Assembly (NCBI RefSeq): GCF_947503415.1
Contig: NZ_CANNDS010000001.1
Span: forward strand, 1,894,501-1,958,500
Reading direction: 5' to 3'
DNA length: 64,000 nt
Source: an uncultured Tateyamaria sp.
Lineage (GTDB): Bacteria; Pseudomonadota; Alphaproteobacteria; Rhodobacterales; Rhodobacteraceae
In this document: piece after piece, positions 15,994 to 24,163 of the stretch
How positions within the stretch are numbered: the first letter of the stretch is position 1
Layout of the letters: the number at the start of each line of letters is the position of its first letter
Notes under the pieces: model-generated
Seen by the model: the letters and a program-made list of their open reading frames with translations, nothing else
The model's database searches: none
What the model was told of the DNA's origin: nothing
Position numbers and translations under genes: made by a program

Positions 15994-17192
15994 CTTTGGC
16001 GCGCCACTCTCTGCAATTGTGCATCCGTTTCGTCAAAAAGCCGTCTCAGCGTGGCGCTGCATACACCGGCGGGGGTCGACATATCGATGTCGCGTCCCGC
16101 TGGCCGGGGCGCAGGGCCCTGTTTGGCTCCGGCAGACCGCCGAACCGACGCAGAGCGGCGAATGTCTTTCAATGTCTCGTCCGGGTTGTCCGGGTTGCGA
16201 AAGCTGACGGTTTCCACCAGCACGGACAAGGGCACCTCGACATCGCCATTAAGACTGATGGGCATATCGGACGCCAGTCGCCGCAACGCGTGCCGCAAGG
16301 GGCGCAGGTCCTGCATTTCCGAGACGGTAACGGGGATCAAAACACGTTGCTGCCCATCGGCACCCAAGGGCCTGTTGTCATGGAACATTTCAGACAACCG
16401 CACGCGCAGGGCACCCAGGGCCTGTACCGTCGCCGTCTCCCCCCAAGTTTTGTCGAGCCACGCGGCGTTTTTGAGCGTGACGGCCACCATGCCCTGAACA
16501 CGTCGCTGCGCATCTGCCGAATGGAAATGTGCCACTTCGCGGGCAAAGGCGTTTGTGGTGAGCAGGCGGGTGATCGGATCGACATGCGCCGATGCCGCAA
16601 GCTGTGCCTGATGCGCCACAAGATACTGGGTGCGCAACATCAACCACCCGAGCGCGGGCACGCAGATCATGTTGAGCAAAAAGATCGTCGGCGCGGCCTG
16701 CGCGAAATACCATTCTACAATCTGTGGCGGTGCGGTGAAGGCGGACAACATGTGAAGGTTCACCAGCAACCCAAGAACACCAAGTTTGCCGATATCGCCA
16801 AATTTGAGCAGCGGCTGCGCCAGTGACCAGGCATATCCGACGCCGCCCGCAATCAACATGCCGATGATCCCGGGCATCGTGCCAACGCCACCCAGCCCCG
16901 CCCGAAACGCGATGGATATGACAAGGCAGATCAGAAGTCCGCGCAGACCCAGAAACGCGCCTGCCAGCACGATGGGCACGTTGCGCATATCGACGATGAC
17001 ACCGTCCGTCGGGCTGAGCGGCATGGACATCTGAAGCCCGACGACAAGCGCAAAGAACACCCCCAGAAGCGGGGCACTGAACCACTTGTAGGTCAGACTT
17101 GGTGCAAGTGCGCTGAAGCCCACGACAAGCAGGCCCAGAACCGCCAGCGAACTGACAAAATCCAATAAAACCGAAACACCAACAAACGTCAT
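15990..17192 (-). CDS. 5TMR-LYT membrane protein with degenerate GGDEF domain
   Basis: A 400-residue protein. Residues 1-190 have about six helices and carry the 5TM receptor (LytS/YhcK type) motif: PLSPTDGVIVDMRNVPIVLA and FRAGLGGVGTMPGI. Residues 205-335 align with a GGDEF fold (VDPITRLLTTNAFAREV ... VAVTLKNAAWLDKTWG), but the catalytic GGDEF is replaced by GADGQ, so diguanylate cyclase activity is unlikely. A basic tail follows, ending in a helix near residue 380. It may be a signalling receptor that lost catalysis. Assignment of the second domain is by pattern and moderately sure. Confidence 0.7.
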   Translation of the reverse strand: MTFVGVSVLLDFVSSLAVLGLLVVGFSALAPSLTYKWFSAPLLGVFFALVVGLQMSMPLSPTDGVIVDMRNVPIVLAGAFLGLRGLLICLVISIAFRAGLGGVGTMPGIIGMLIAGGVGYAWSLAQPLLKFGDIGKLGVLGLLVNLHMLSAFTAPPQIVEWYFAQAAPTIFLLNMICVPALGWLMLRTQYLVAHQAQLAASAHVDPITRLLTTNAFAREVAHFHSADAQRRVQGMVAVTLKNAAWLDKTWGETATVQALGALRVRLSEMFHDNRPLGADGQQRVLIPVTVSEMQDLRPLRHALRRLASDMPISLNGDVEVPLSVLVETVSFRNPDNPDETLKDIRRSASVRRSAGAKQGPAPRPAGRDIDMSTPAGVCSATLRRLFDETDAQLQRVARQS

Positions 17193-17290
17193 ATCGTACC
17201 TCTTTCACCGCCATCCAACAAAGACTGGATTGATGAAGAAAAGGCGAAATGCCCGGCAGAGTTCCGCCGTAAGTAATTAGAATTTATGCA

Positions 17291-17758
17291 TTATTTGATG
17301 GCATCTTGAGCGATTGAGGCGAAAATGACGTCCAATTCTCCGGCCAGTGCTTCCAGGTCTGGCCCCGCTTCTTGCACGTAGGGCGCAAAGACCATGGACG
17401 GCAGCTTGTAGCTGAGCGTTGCCGTTCCGTCCGCGTTTTCAGTGACATACACCCGCACCGGGGCTTCGATCATCGCGGCGGTCGACAGGTTCAGGATGTC
17501 GACCGCATAGACATTGTTGAACAGGCCAATCACGCGGTTACCGGGGATGGTGATGCCACGGGATTTGGCGGCACCTGTTGGCCCGGCCTGCGTGACCACG
17601 CCCATCTTGTTGGCCTTGGCCGCTGACTTCACGTCTGCGATCAACTGGTCATAGCCTTTGTCCGTCGGCGTGACGGACCAGCCGTCGCGCGGGGCCATCT
17701 CGGCCAGGGCGGTCAGCGGTGTCAGGATCAGGGCAAGGGCGGCGAGGATGGCGCGCAT
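17291..17758 (-). CDS. DUF302 periplasmic protein
   Basis: A 155-residue protein with a signal peptide (MRAILAALALILTPLTALA). The mature part matches DUF302: DGWSVTPTDKGYDQLIADVKSAAKANKMGVV, then NNVYAVDILNLSTAAMIEAPVRVYVTENADG is the typical central block (pieces quoted by position 25-125). DUF302 proteins are small dimeric proteins of unknown role, some near sulfur or redox genes. It stands alone, divergent from the lytic transglycosylase gene. Confidence 0.85.
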   Translation of the reverse strand: MRAILAALALILTPLTALAEMAPRDGWSVTPTDKGYDQLIADVKSAAKANKMGVVTQAGPTGAAKSRGITIPGNRVIGLFNNVYAVDILNLSTAAMIEAPVRVYVTENADGTATLSYKLPSMVFAPYVQEAGPDLEALAGELDVIFASIAQDAIK

Positions 17759-17870
17759 GGGGTGTCTCCGGCATTTGGATTTGGCGCGCAGGGAACCATG
17801 TGGGCGGGGTCTTGCCCAATCACGTCTGTGTGCGTGGTATCACGGGCCGTGCCGCAGTATCGGTGCGCCC

Positions 17871-18347
17871 ATGATACGAATTTTCCTGATATGTGCGCTG
17901 GCCTGTGTCGCGGCCTGTTCCGCGCCCGAACCCGAAGTACCGGCGGTGCAGACCGTGCCGCTGTATCCCAATGAGACGCCTGCATTGCGTGCCCAGATCG
18001 AAGCGGCGGCTGCCGCGAACGACATTCCCGTGGCCCTGGTCCAGCGCGTTGTCATCCGTGAAAGCACGCACCGTCCCGAAGCACGAAACGGACCCTATTA
18101 CGGGTTGATGCAGATCCTGCCCGCGACGGCGCGCAGTATGGGGTTTCGGGGGCAGCCCAATGATCTGCTCGATGCCGAAACCAACCTGAAATACGCGACG
18201 CGTTATTTGCGCGGGGCGTGGCTGGTGTCGGGCAACGACATGGATGCCGCCGTGATGTGGTACGCGCGCGGATATTATTACGAGGCCAAGCGCCTTGGCC
18301 TGATCGAAGAAACCGGCGTGGACGGGCGCAAGGTCTGGCCGGATTAG
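17871..18347 (+). CDS. Lytic transglycosylase lipoprotein (SLT domain)
   Basis: A 158-residue protein. The N-terminus MIRIFLICALACVAAC contains a lipobox (VAAC), so it is lipid-anchored. The SLT domain spans about 50-150, with the catalytic Glu in VVIRESTHRPEARNG and the GLMQILPATARSMGF motif. It should cleave the MurNAc-GlcNAc bond of peptidoglycan to give anhydro-muropeptides. ATG 17871 is chosen because it starts the lipoprotein signal; the frame upstream overlaps the divergent gene. Shorter than most Slt enzymes, close to the MltE/VirB1-like small type. Confidence 0.88.
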   Translation: MIRIFLICALACVAACSAPEPEVPAVQTVPLYPNETPALRAQIEAAAAANDIPVALVQRVVIRESTHRPEARNGPYYGLMQILPATARSMGFRGQPNDLLDAETNLKYATRYLRGAWLVSGNDMDAAVMWYARGYYYEAKRLGLIEETGVDGRKVWPD

Positions 18348-18408
18348 TCTGATGGGTGACGTGCTTTGGCATCCGCCAAAGACACCCCACCCACCATCCC
18401 TTTTTTGC

Positions 18409-19368
18409 TTAATGGTTCGCGATCATCTCGGACTGTTTCACGATCACCTCGGCCTGTTTGATCGACGCGATATCGACGAGGCGACCCTTGTAGACCGTGG
18501 CCCCTTCGCCCTTGGCCTTTGCCTCTTCCATCGCGGCGAGGATCTCGCGGGCCTCTGACACGGCCTCTGCTGACGGGGTAAAGACCTCGTTTGCAATGGC
18601 GACCTGCTTGGGGTGGATCGCCCATTTGCCAACCATGCCAAGCGTGGCCGACCGCAAAGCCTGCGCACGGAACCCTTCGTCGTCCGAAAAGTCGCCAAAG
18701 GGGCCGTCCACGGGCAACACCCCATGTGTGCGACAGGCTGCGACGATGGCCGCTTGTGCCCAGTGCCACGGATCGGACCAGTGCTTTTGCCCATCGCGGT
18801 ACATGTAGTAATTTTCCTGCGTGCCCCCGATGCCCGTGGTCGCCATGCCCATGGAGGCGGCGAAGTCGGCGGCCCCGAGGCTCATGGCTGCGAGGCGGGG
18901 GGAAGCGGCAGCGATCTCTTCCACGTGGGCGATGCCAGCAGCGGATTCTATGATAACTTCGAAGGTGATGGGTTTGGTGCGGCCCTTGGCCGTCTCGATG
19001 GCTGTGACCAGCGCATCCACCGCATAGATGTCAGCCGCATTGCCGACCTTCGGGATCATGATTTGGTCAAGCCGGTCGCCCGCCTGTTCCATCAGGTCCA
19101 CCACATCGCGGTACCAGTAGGGCGTGTCGAGCCCGTTGATCCGCACCGACAGCGTCTTGTTGCCCCAATCAATATCACCGATGGCCTGAATGATGTTGGC
19201 GCGTGCACTGTCCTTGTCGGACGGGGCCACGCTGTCTTCGAGGTCCAGATTGATGACATCCGCAGCCGAGGCCGCCATCTTCTCGAAGATCGCGGGGCGC
19301 GAGCCGGGGCCGAACAATTGGCAGCGGTTGGGACGGGCCGGAGGGGTGGGTTGCAGGCGGAAAGACAT
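18409..19368 (-). CDS. mcl1: L-malyl-CoA/beta-methylmalyl-CoA lyase
   Basis: A 319-residue HpcH/HpaI (CitE-like) lyase matching the length of Rhodobacter Mcl1. CQLFGPGSRPAIFEKMAASA, INLDLEDSVAP, and FEVIIESAAGIAHVEEI carry the metal-binding acidic residues, and GKWAIHPKQVAIANE is the family C-terminal block. Mcl1 cleaves (2R,3S)-beta-methylmalyl-CoA to propionyl-CoA and glyoxylate and makes malyl-CoA in the ethylmalonyl-CoA pathway of acetate assimilation. It stands alone and is divergent from dgcN, with 260 bases between. Related CitE-type lyases are possible, but the N-terminus is Mcl1-like. Confidence 0.92.
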   Translation of the reverse strand: MSFRLQPTPPARPNRCQLFGPGSRPAIFEKMAASAADVINLDLEDSVAPSDKDSARANIIQAIGDIDWGNKTLSVRINGLDTPYWYRDVVDLMEQAGDRLDQIMIPKVGNAADIYAVDALVTAIETAKGRTKPITFEVIIESAAGIAHVEEIAAASPRLAAMSLGAADFAASMGMATTGIGGTQENYYMYRDGQKHWSDPWHWAQAAIVAACRTHGVLPVDGPFGDFSDDEGFRAQALRSATLGMVGKWAIHPKQVAIANEVFTPSAEAVSEAREILAAMEEAKAKGEGATVYKGRLVDIASIKQAEVIVKQSEMIANH

Positions 19369-19628
19369 GGCGCGTCCTTTGGTAAGATAATTTCGTTTTT
19401 CTTCCGCTCGCTGGTATTAAATTGCGCCACGCGCTGCAAGGGTCATTTTGCAGGTGCAGCATCGGCGCGCAGATTCTGTGCGCACGCCCCGGCCTTGCGC
19501 AAATTTGTGCCATCTTTCGCCATTTCACGCACGATCTTTCGACACTTCCCGTCTTTCAGGCACGTTTCGCGATGTGATTGCGTTGCGGATGAGTAGAATG
19601 ACGCGCAACGACCAAAGGAAGGCCCGAC

Positions 19629-20627
19629 ATGATTCAGACACCGTATCTTTTGTTTCTCGGCGATGCGCCGGACCAGCTGGCTGCAAAAGTGGCCCAGGGC
19701 ATCAAGGACTGGCGGCCGGAAAACGCGGTGGGCCAGTTCCGTCTGCCGGGCTGCGGCGCGGATATGGGGCTGACGGACATGTCGCTGCAAGAGGGGCTGG
19801 ATGCCGGGGCCAAGACATTGGTGATCGGTGTGGCCAATCGGGGCGGCATGATCTCGACCGCGTGGAAAGAGGTCCTCGTTCAGGCGCTGCAGATGGGATA
19901 CGATCTGGCGGCGGGCCTGCACAACCTGCTGCGGGACGAGAACGAACTTCAATCCGCGGCCAAGGTCAACGGCGGCACCCTGCATGACGTGCGGGTCCCG
20001 ACCATCGCCTATCCCATTGCAAACGGTCAAAAGCGCAGCGGCAAGCGGGTGCTGGCCATCGGGACGGATTGCTCCTGTGGCAAGATGTACACGGCCATGT
20101 CCATGGATGCCGAGATGCGGGACCGGGGCCTCAAGTCGACCTTCCGCGCCACGGGCCAGACCGGCATTCTGATCACCGGCAAGGGCGTGCCGCTGGACGC
20201 GGTCATCGCCGATTTTATGGCCGGTGCGGTGGAGTATCTGACCCCCGACAATGACGATGATCACTGGGACCATATCGAAGGGCAGGGCAGCCTGTTCCAC
20301 GTCTCCTATTCCGGCGTGACCATGGCGCTGATCCATGGCGGCCAGCCCGACGCGCTGGTGCTGTGCCACGAGCCGACGCGCACGCACATGCGCGGCCTGC
20401 CGCAATTTGGGCTGCCGTCGCTTGAAACGCTGCGCGACACCGCTGTGCCGCTGGCCCGCGTGGCAAACCCCGACTGCTTTGTGGCCGGTGTATCCGTCAA
20501 CACCAAGGCGCTGGACGAAAACGCCGCGCGCGCCTGTCTGGCCGAGATCGAGGACCGCATGGGCCTGCCCGCAACCGACCCGTTCCGCTTTGGGGCTGGC
20601 AAGCTGGTGGATGCGCTGACATCCTGA
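19629..20627 (+). CDS. dgcN: DUF1611 protein, probable D-glutamate N-acetyltransferase
   Basis: A 332-residue DUF1611 protein. It has a Rossmann-like N-terminal half, then RVLAIGTDCSCGKMYTAMS near residue 140, a P-loop-like nucleotide or CoA-binding segment, and the C-terminal ANPDCFVAGVSVNTKAL. DUF1611 is often labelled EBNA-1-like or ATPase. The pairing with an enolase-superfamily epimerase matches the DgcN-DgcA module reported in marine bacteria, in which D-Glu is N-acetylated and then racemised. An AAAGGAAGG ribosome binding site precedes ATG 19629. The function follows from family and context; it is not proven by sequence. Confidence 0.82.
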   Translation: MIQTPYLLFLGDAPDQLAAKVAQGIKDWRPENAVGQFRLPGCGADMGLTDMSLQEGLDAGAKTLVIGVANRGGMISTAWKEVLVQALQMGYDLAAGLHNLLRDENELQSAAKVNGGTLHDVRVPTIAYPIANGQKRSGKRVLAIGTDCSCGKMYTAMSMDAEMRDRGLKSTFRATGQTGILITGKGVPLDAVIADFMAGAVEYLTPDNDDDHWDHIEGQGSLFHVSYSGVTMALIHGGQPDALVLCHEPTRTHMRGLPQFGLPSLETLRDTAVPLARVANPDCFVAGVSVNTKALDENAARACLAEIEDRMGLPATDPFRFGAGKLVDALTS

Positions 20628-20720
20628 GGCTGGCACTTTTCAGATGCTCCCTCCCCCTCGATGGCAGAGCCACCTGCCGGGCAGAGGGGGAGAATTCTTG
20701 AAACAGGGAAGGGTGGACCA

Positions 20721-21686
20721 ATGCGCATAGAAGTGACGCGGGACGTGTTTCGGCTGGCGCAGGTGTTTACCATTTCGCGCGGCTCACGGACCGAGGCGCA
20801 TGTGCTGACCGTGCAGGTGAGCGACGGTGTGCACACGGGCCGGGGCGAGTGTGTGCCCTATGCCCGATATGACGAGACGCTGGACTCGGTCACGGCCGAG
20901 ATCAACGGGCTGTCGGGCGACCTGACCCGGGCAGGTCTGTATGACCTGCTGCCTGCCGGGGCGGCGCGCAATGCGGTGGATTGTGCCCTGTGGGATCTGG
21001 AGGCGAAGCGCACAGGCCAGCGGGTGTGGGAACTGGCCGGGTTGCCCAAACCCGGGCCGGAAATCACGGCCTATACCCTGTCGCTCGACACGCCCGAAGC
21101 CATGCAGGCACAGGCCGCACAGAATGCACATCGCCCGCTGTTGAAGATCAAGCTCGGCACGCCCGATGACATGCCCCGGCTCGAGGCGGTGCGCGCCGGT
21201 GCGCCCAAGGCGTCGATCATCATCGATGCGAATGAAGGGTGGTCAGCTGAGGTCTATGCCGATCTGGCACCGCATCTGGTGCGCTTGGGCGTGCAGCTGG
21301 TCGAGCAGCCCCTGCCTGCGGGCAAGGATGATGCACTGCTGGGGATGGCGCGGCCTGTGCCGGTCTGTGCCGACGAATCCTGCCACGACACTGCCAGCCT
21401 GCCCGGGCTGAAGGGCAAATATGACATGATCAACATCAAGATCGACAAGACCGGCGGCCTGACCGAAGCACTGGCCTTGCGGGACGCGGCGCTTGCCGAA
21501 GGCTATGGCGTGATGGTGGGCTGCATGGTGGGCTCGTCACTGGCCATGGCCCCGGCCACGCTGGTGGCCCAGGGTGCCGCGGTTGTGGATCTGGATGGCC
21601 CGCTCCTCTTGGCCGAGGATCGCAAAGCCCCGCTTGTCTACGACACATCCGGCGTGCATCCACCGCAAGCGGCCTTGTGGGGATGA
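20721..21686 (+). CDS. dgcA: Enolase-superfamily epimerase, probable N-acetyl-D-glutamate racemase
   Basis: A 321-residue dipeptide-epimerase/muconate-lactonising type enolase. The first catalytic KxK is in LLKIKLG, metal ligands lie in IIIDANEGW (D), LVEQPLP (E) and VCADESC (D), and the second catalytic Lys is in NIKIDKTGG; all are visible in order. The Ala-Glu epimerase clade would be the usual automatic label. Next to dgcN it is better read as DgcA, which racemises N-acetyl-D-Glu so the product enters L-Glu metabolism. ATG 20721 gives the family start; the exonuclease gene overlaps its stop. Confidence 0.85.
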   Translation: MRIEVTRDVFRLAQVFTISRGSRTEAHVLTVQVSDGVHTGRGECVPYARYDETLDSVTAEINGLSGDLTRAGLYDLLPAGAARNAVDCALWDLEAKRTGQRVWELAGLPKPGPEITAYTLSLDTPEAMQAQAAQNAHRPLLKIKLGTPDDMPRLEAVRAGAPKASIIIDANEGWSAEVYADLAPHLVRLGVQLVEQPLPAGKDDALLGMARPVPVCADESCHDTASLPGLKGKYDMINIKIDKTGGLTEALALRDAALAEGYGVMVGCMVGSSLAMAPATLVAQGAAVVDLDGPLLLAEDRKAPLVYDTSGVHPPQAALWG

Positions 21687-22306
21687 GCGGCACAGCCATC
21701 ATCTACGATTGCGAATTTGCAACCGCGCCCGGCGCGCCGCAACGGTTCTGGTGCGGGCCAAACGACCCGGATCCGATCGTGTTCCAGATTGGTGCTGTGC
21801 GGATGTCACTGGATGCGCCGTTCCAAAGCCTTGAGCGGTTCGAGGTGTTGATCCGCCCGTTGGACCGGACAGGTGCGCCGCTGGTTCTCGACCCGCTCAA
21901 TGCCAGATTGACCGGCGTCACAACTGACCGTCTGGACGCCGAAGGCGTCACGCTGGCCGAGGCGCTTGACCGGTTTGCCGCCTTTGCGGGCCAAGACCGC
22001 ATGTGGGCGTGGGGCAAGGACGAGTTTAACATGATGGCGATCAGTTGCTATGTCGCGGGCATCGCCCCACCAATCCCGGCCCACCGCTTTGGCAACGCGC
22101 CCGAACTGTTTCTGGCAGCGGGCGTGCCACTGGATGTGATCCACGGATTGCGCAGCAACACCATGCTGGACCATTTCGGCCTCAGCCTGCCAGACGCGCG
22201 CGGCCACGATGCGCTGGGCGATGCGCGCATGGTGACCGAAGTGTTGCGCCATCTGATGCAAGAGGGCCAGCTTGATCCGGACCTGTTGACCGGGCCGCAA
22301 AGCTGA
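21683..22306 (+). CDS. DEDD-type 3'-5' exonuclease
   Basis: A 207-residue DnaQ-like exonuclease. Exo I is IIYDCEFAT with D9 and E11, Exo II includes WAWGKDEFNMMAI, and Exo III ends in GHDALGDARM, giving the His/Asp pair of DEDDh enzymes. It would degrade nucleic acid 3' ends. ATG 21683 overlaps the dgcA stop (ATGA), so it is translationally coupled. A functional link with D-glutamate metabolism is not obvious; it may simply ride on the operon. Confidence 0.82.
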   Translation: MSGTAIIYDCEFATAPGAPQRFWCGPNDPDPIVFQIGAVRMSLDAPFQSLERFEVLIRPLDRTGAPLVLDPLNARLTGVTTDRLDAEGVTLAEALDRFAAFAGQDRMWAWGKDEFNMMAISCYVAGIAPPIPAHRFGNAPELFLAAGVPLDVIHGLRSNTMLDHFGLSLPDARGHDALGDARMVTEVLRHLMQEGQLDPDLLTGPQS

Positions 22307-22331
22307 CAGCGGCCCAGTCGGGGCGCGCGTT

Positions 22332-22781
22332 TCAGCCCAGATCGGGGGCGTGGTCGCGCAGGACCACAAGGCTTTCGAACCCGCTGATCACATCATCGTA
22401 GAAATGCGCTTCGGTGAAGGCGGCATATGCCTCCATCGAGGCGCAGCGCAGCGTCAGCACGAAATCCGCAGGCCCCGTGACGTGCATCAGCTGTTCGACG
22501 GCAGGCAGGCCCAGAAGGTGTTGGCGCAACCGATCCACGCGGTCGCGCCCGCCCCGTCGCAGGGTCAGCAGGACGACCACCGTAACAGGGGTGCCCAGAA
22601 GATCGGGGGCCACCACCGCCACCTCGCGCTGAATGGCGCCGATCCGGCGCAGGCGCTGTACGCGGCGCAGGCAACTCGCCGCAGACAGCCCGACCTCGGC
22701 CGCCAGCTCTTCGCCCGTGCGGCGGCAGTCTCGCCGCAGCAGGGACAGCAGGTCTCTGTCAAAGGAATCGAGTGTGTCCAT
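22332..22781 (-). CDS. Lrp/AsnC family regulator
   Basis: A 149-residue regulator. Helix-turn-helix: DRDLLSLLRRDCRRTGEELA and SAASCLRRVQRLRRIGAI. The RAM domain (residues 65-145) contains PAVEQLMHVTGPADFVL. Compared with its paralogues here, it is Arg-rich at the N-terminus. It is convergent with the dgcN-dgcA-exonuclease operon and divergent from the DUF1127 gene. It could respond to an amino acid and control the surrounding D-amino-acid genes; that is inference. Confidence 0.88.
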   Translation of the reverse strand: MDTLDSFDRDLLSLLRRDCRRTGEELAAEVGLSAASCLRRVQRLRRIGAIQREVAVVAPDLLGTPVTVVVLLTLRRGGRDRVDRLRQHLLGLPAVEQLMHVTGPADFVLTLRCASMEAYAAFTEAHFYDDVISGFESLVVLRDHAPDLG

Positions 22782-22940
22782 TGGGGTGCTGCGATTTCTG
22801 GTTTCGTATCGCGTGTGAGTTTACCGCAATATTGGTGAAAAGATGCAAGAATTTATCATCCAGTACGGAGTTTTCGCGAAAAGCCCCAATGCGGCATCCG
22901 TAATCTGACAGCATCACATTCACCAGATCGGAGAGTTTCG

Positions 22941-23096
22941 ATGCGACACCCCCTCAGCCTCAAGCAGCACATGACCGCATTTCGCGCCCGCCTGCGCGCC
23001 GTGTCCACGCGGCGCATTCTGGCGGACCTGCCACGTGATGTTCAGCGCGACATCGGTGTGCATCCCTCTGGCGCACCCATCCAGCGGCGCCGTTGA
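22941..23096 (+). CDS. Small DUF1127-like protein
   Basis: A 51-codon gene, ATG 22941 to TGA 23096, with a GGAGAG ribosome binding site 6 bases upstream. The protein starts MRHPLSLKQH and has the DUF1127-type pattern RRILADLPRDVQRDIGV in its second half, where an L-x-x-L...DIG core is typical. It is highly basic. Small Arg-rich DUF1127 proteins in alphaproteobacteria are linked to RNA turnover and to phosphate or carbon control. The L-x-x-L-x(5-6)-RDIG signature and ribosome binding site make it a real gene. Too short for normal gene calling thresholds. Confidence 0.7.
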   Translation: MRHPLSLKQHMTAFRARLRAVSTRRILADLPRDVQRDIGVHPSGAPIQRRR

Positions 23097-23202
23097 CCCA
23101 CCTCAGCAGCGGTTTGCCGCATGCCGGTTTCGTGCTTTGGCGTTGACGTGAAACCTGTTGCGGTGCAGGCATGCGGCGCACGCCAAAGAGTGGAGATCCG
23201 AG

Positions 23203-24063
23203 ATGCGCACCGTCTATGTCAACGGAGAGTACATACCCGAAACCGAAGCCACGGTATCGATCTTTGATCGCGGGTTCCTGATGGCGGATGGTGTCTATGA
23301 AGTGACAAGCGTTCTCGACGGCAAGCTGATCGACTTTGACGGCCATGCGGTCCGCCTGCAACGCTCGCTGGATGAGCTGGAGATGCAATCGCCCATCGCC
23401 AAAGAGGACCTGCTCGAGGTGCACCGCGAGTTGGTGCGGTTGAACGGTATCGAAGAGGGTATGATCTATCTCCAGATCACGCGCGGCGCACCGGATGACC
23501 GGGACTTCGTCTTTCCCGACCCCGAAACGACGCCGCCCACAATCGTGCTGTTCACGCAGAACAAGCCCGGGCTGGCCGACAATCCGGCAGCCAAGAAGGG
23601 CATGAAGGTCATCAGCATCGACGACATCCGCTGGGGCCGGCGCGACATCAAGACGGTGCAGCTGCTCTATCCTTCGATGGGCAAGATGATGGCCAAGAAG
23701 GCGGGCGCGGATGATGCGTGGATGATCCAGGACGGGTTCGTGACCGAAGGCACCTCCAACAACGCCTATATCGTGAAGGGCAACAAGATCATCACGCGCG
23801 AAAAATCCAACGACATCCTGCACGGGATCACCCGCGCCGCCGTGCTGCGCTTTGCGGCAGAGGCGCAGATGGAAGTGGAAGAGCGGAACTTCACCATCGA
23901 CGAGGCGCGCGCGGCGGACGAGGCGTTCATCACATCGGCCTCGACCTTCGTGATGCCGGTGGTTGAGATTGACGGCGCAAAGCTGGGCGATGGCACGCCC
24001 GGTCGGGTCGCCCCGCGCCTGCGCGAAATCTATCTGGACGAGAGCCGCAAGGCCGCCATCTAA
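23203..24063 (+). CDS. dat: D-amino-acid aminotransferase
   Basis: A 286-residue fold-type IV PLP aminotransferase. YVNGEYIPETEATVSIFDRG and FLMADGVYEVTSV form the family N-terminus; GRRDIKTVQLL contains the PLP lysine (near residue 149), and DGFVTEGTSNNAYIVKG the PLP-phosphate site. D-amino-acid transaminases interconvert D-Ala, D-Glu and 2-oxo acids. Branched-chain aminotransferase-like homologues share the fold, but the length and the FVTEGTSNN motif favour Dat. Its position a few genes after dgcN-dgcA gives a D-amino-acid cluster. The start ATG 23203 has GGAG nearby; a strong terminator follows. Confidence 0.88.
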   Translation: MRTVYVNGEYIPETEATVSIFDRGFLMADGVYEVTSVLDGKLIDFDGHAVRLQRSLDELEMQSPIAKEDLLEVHRELVRLNGIEEGMIYLQITRGAPDDRDFVFPDPETTPPTIVLFTQNKPGLADNPAAKKGMKVISIDDIRWGRRDIKTVQLLYPSMGKMMAKKAGADDAWMIQDGFVTEGTSNNAYIVKGNKIITREKSNDILHGITRAAVLRFAAEAQMEVEERNFTIDEARAADEAFITSASTFVMPVVEIDGAKLGDGTPGRVAPRLREIYLDESRKAAI

Positions 24064-24076
24064 GCCCCTCATTTCT

Positions 24077-24115
24077 AGCCCGCTTTTCGATTACCCCTTG
24101 AAAAGCGGGCTTTTT
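24077..24115 (+). terminator. Rho-independent terminator after dat
   Basis: A perfect 12-base stem, AGCCCGCTTTTC with GAAAAGCGGGCT, an 11-base loop and a following TTTT. Confidence 0.9.
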
Positions 24116-24163
24116 GTTCCCATCTCAGTATGTAAACAATATTAACATCGAGGGACAAATTAA

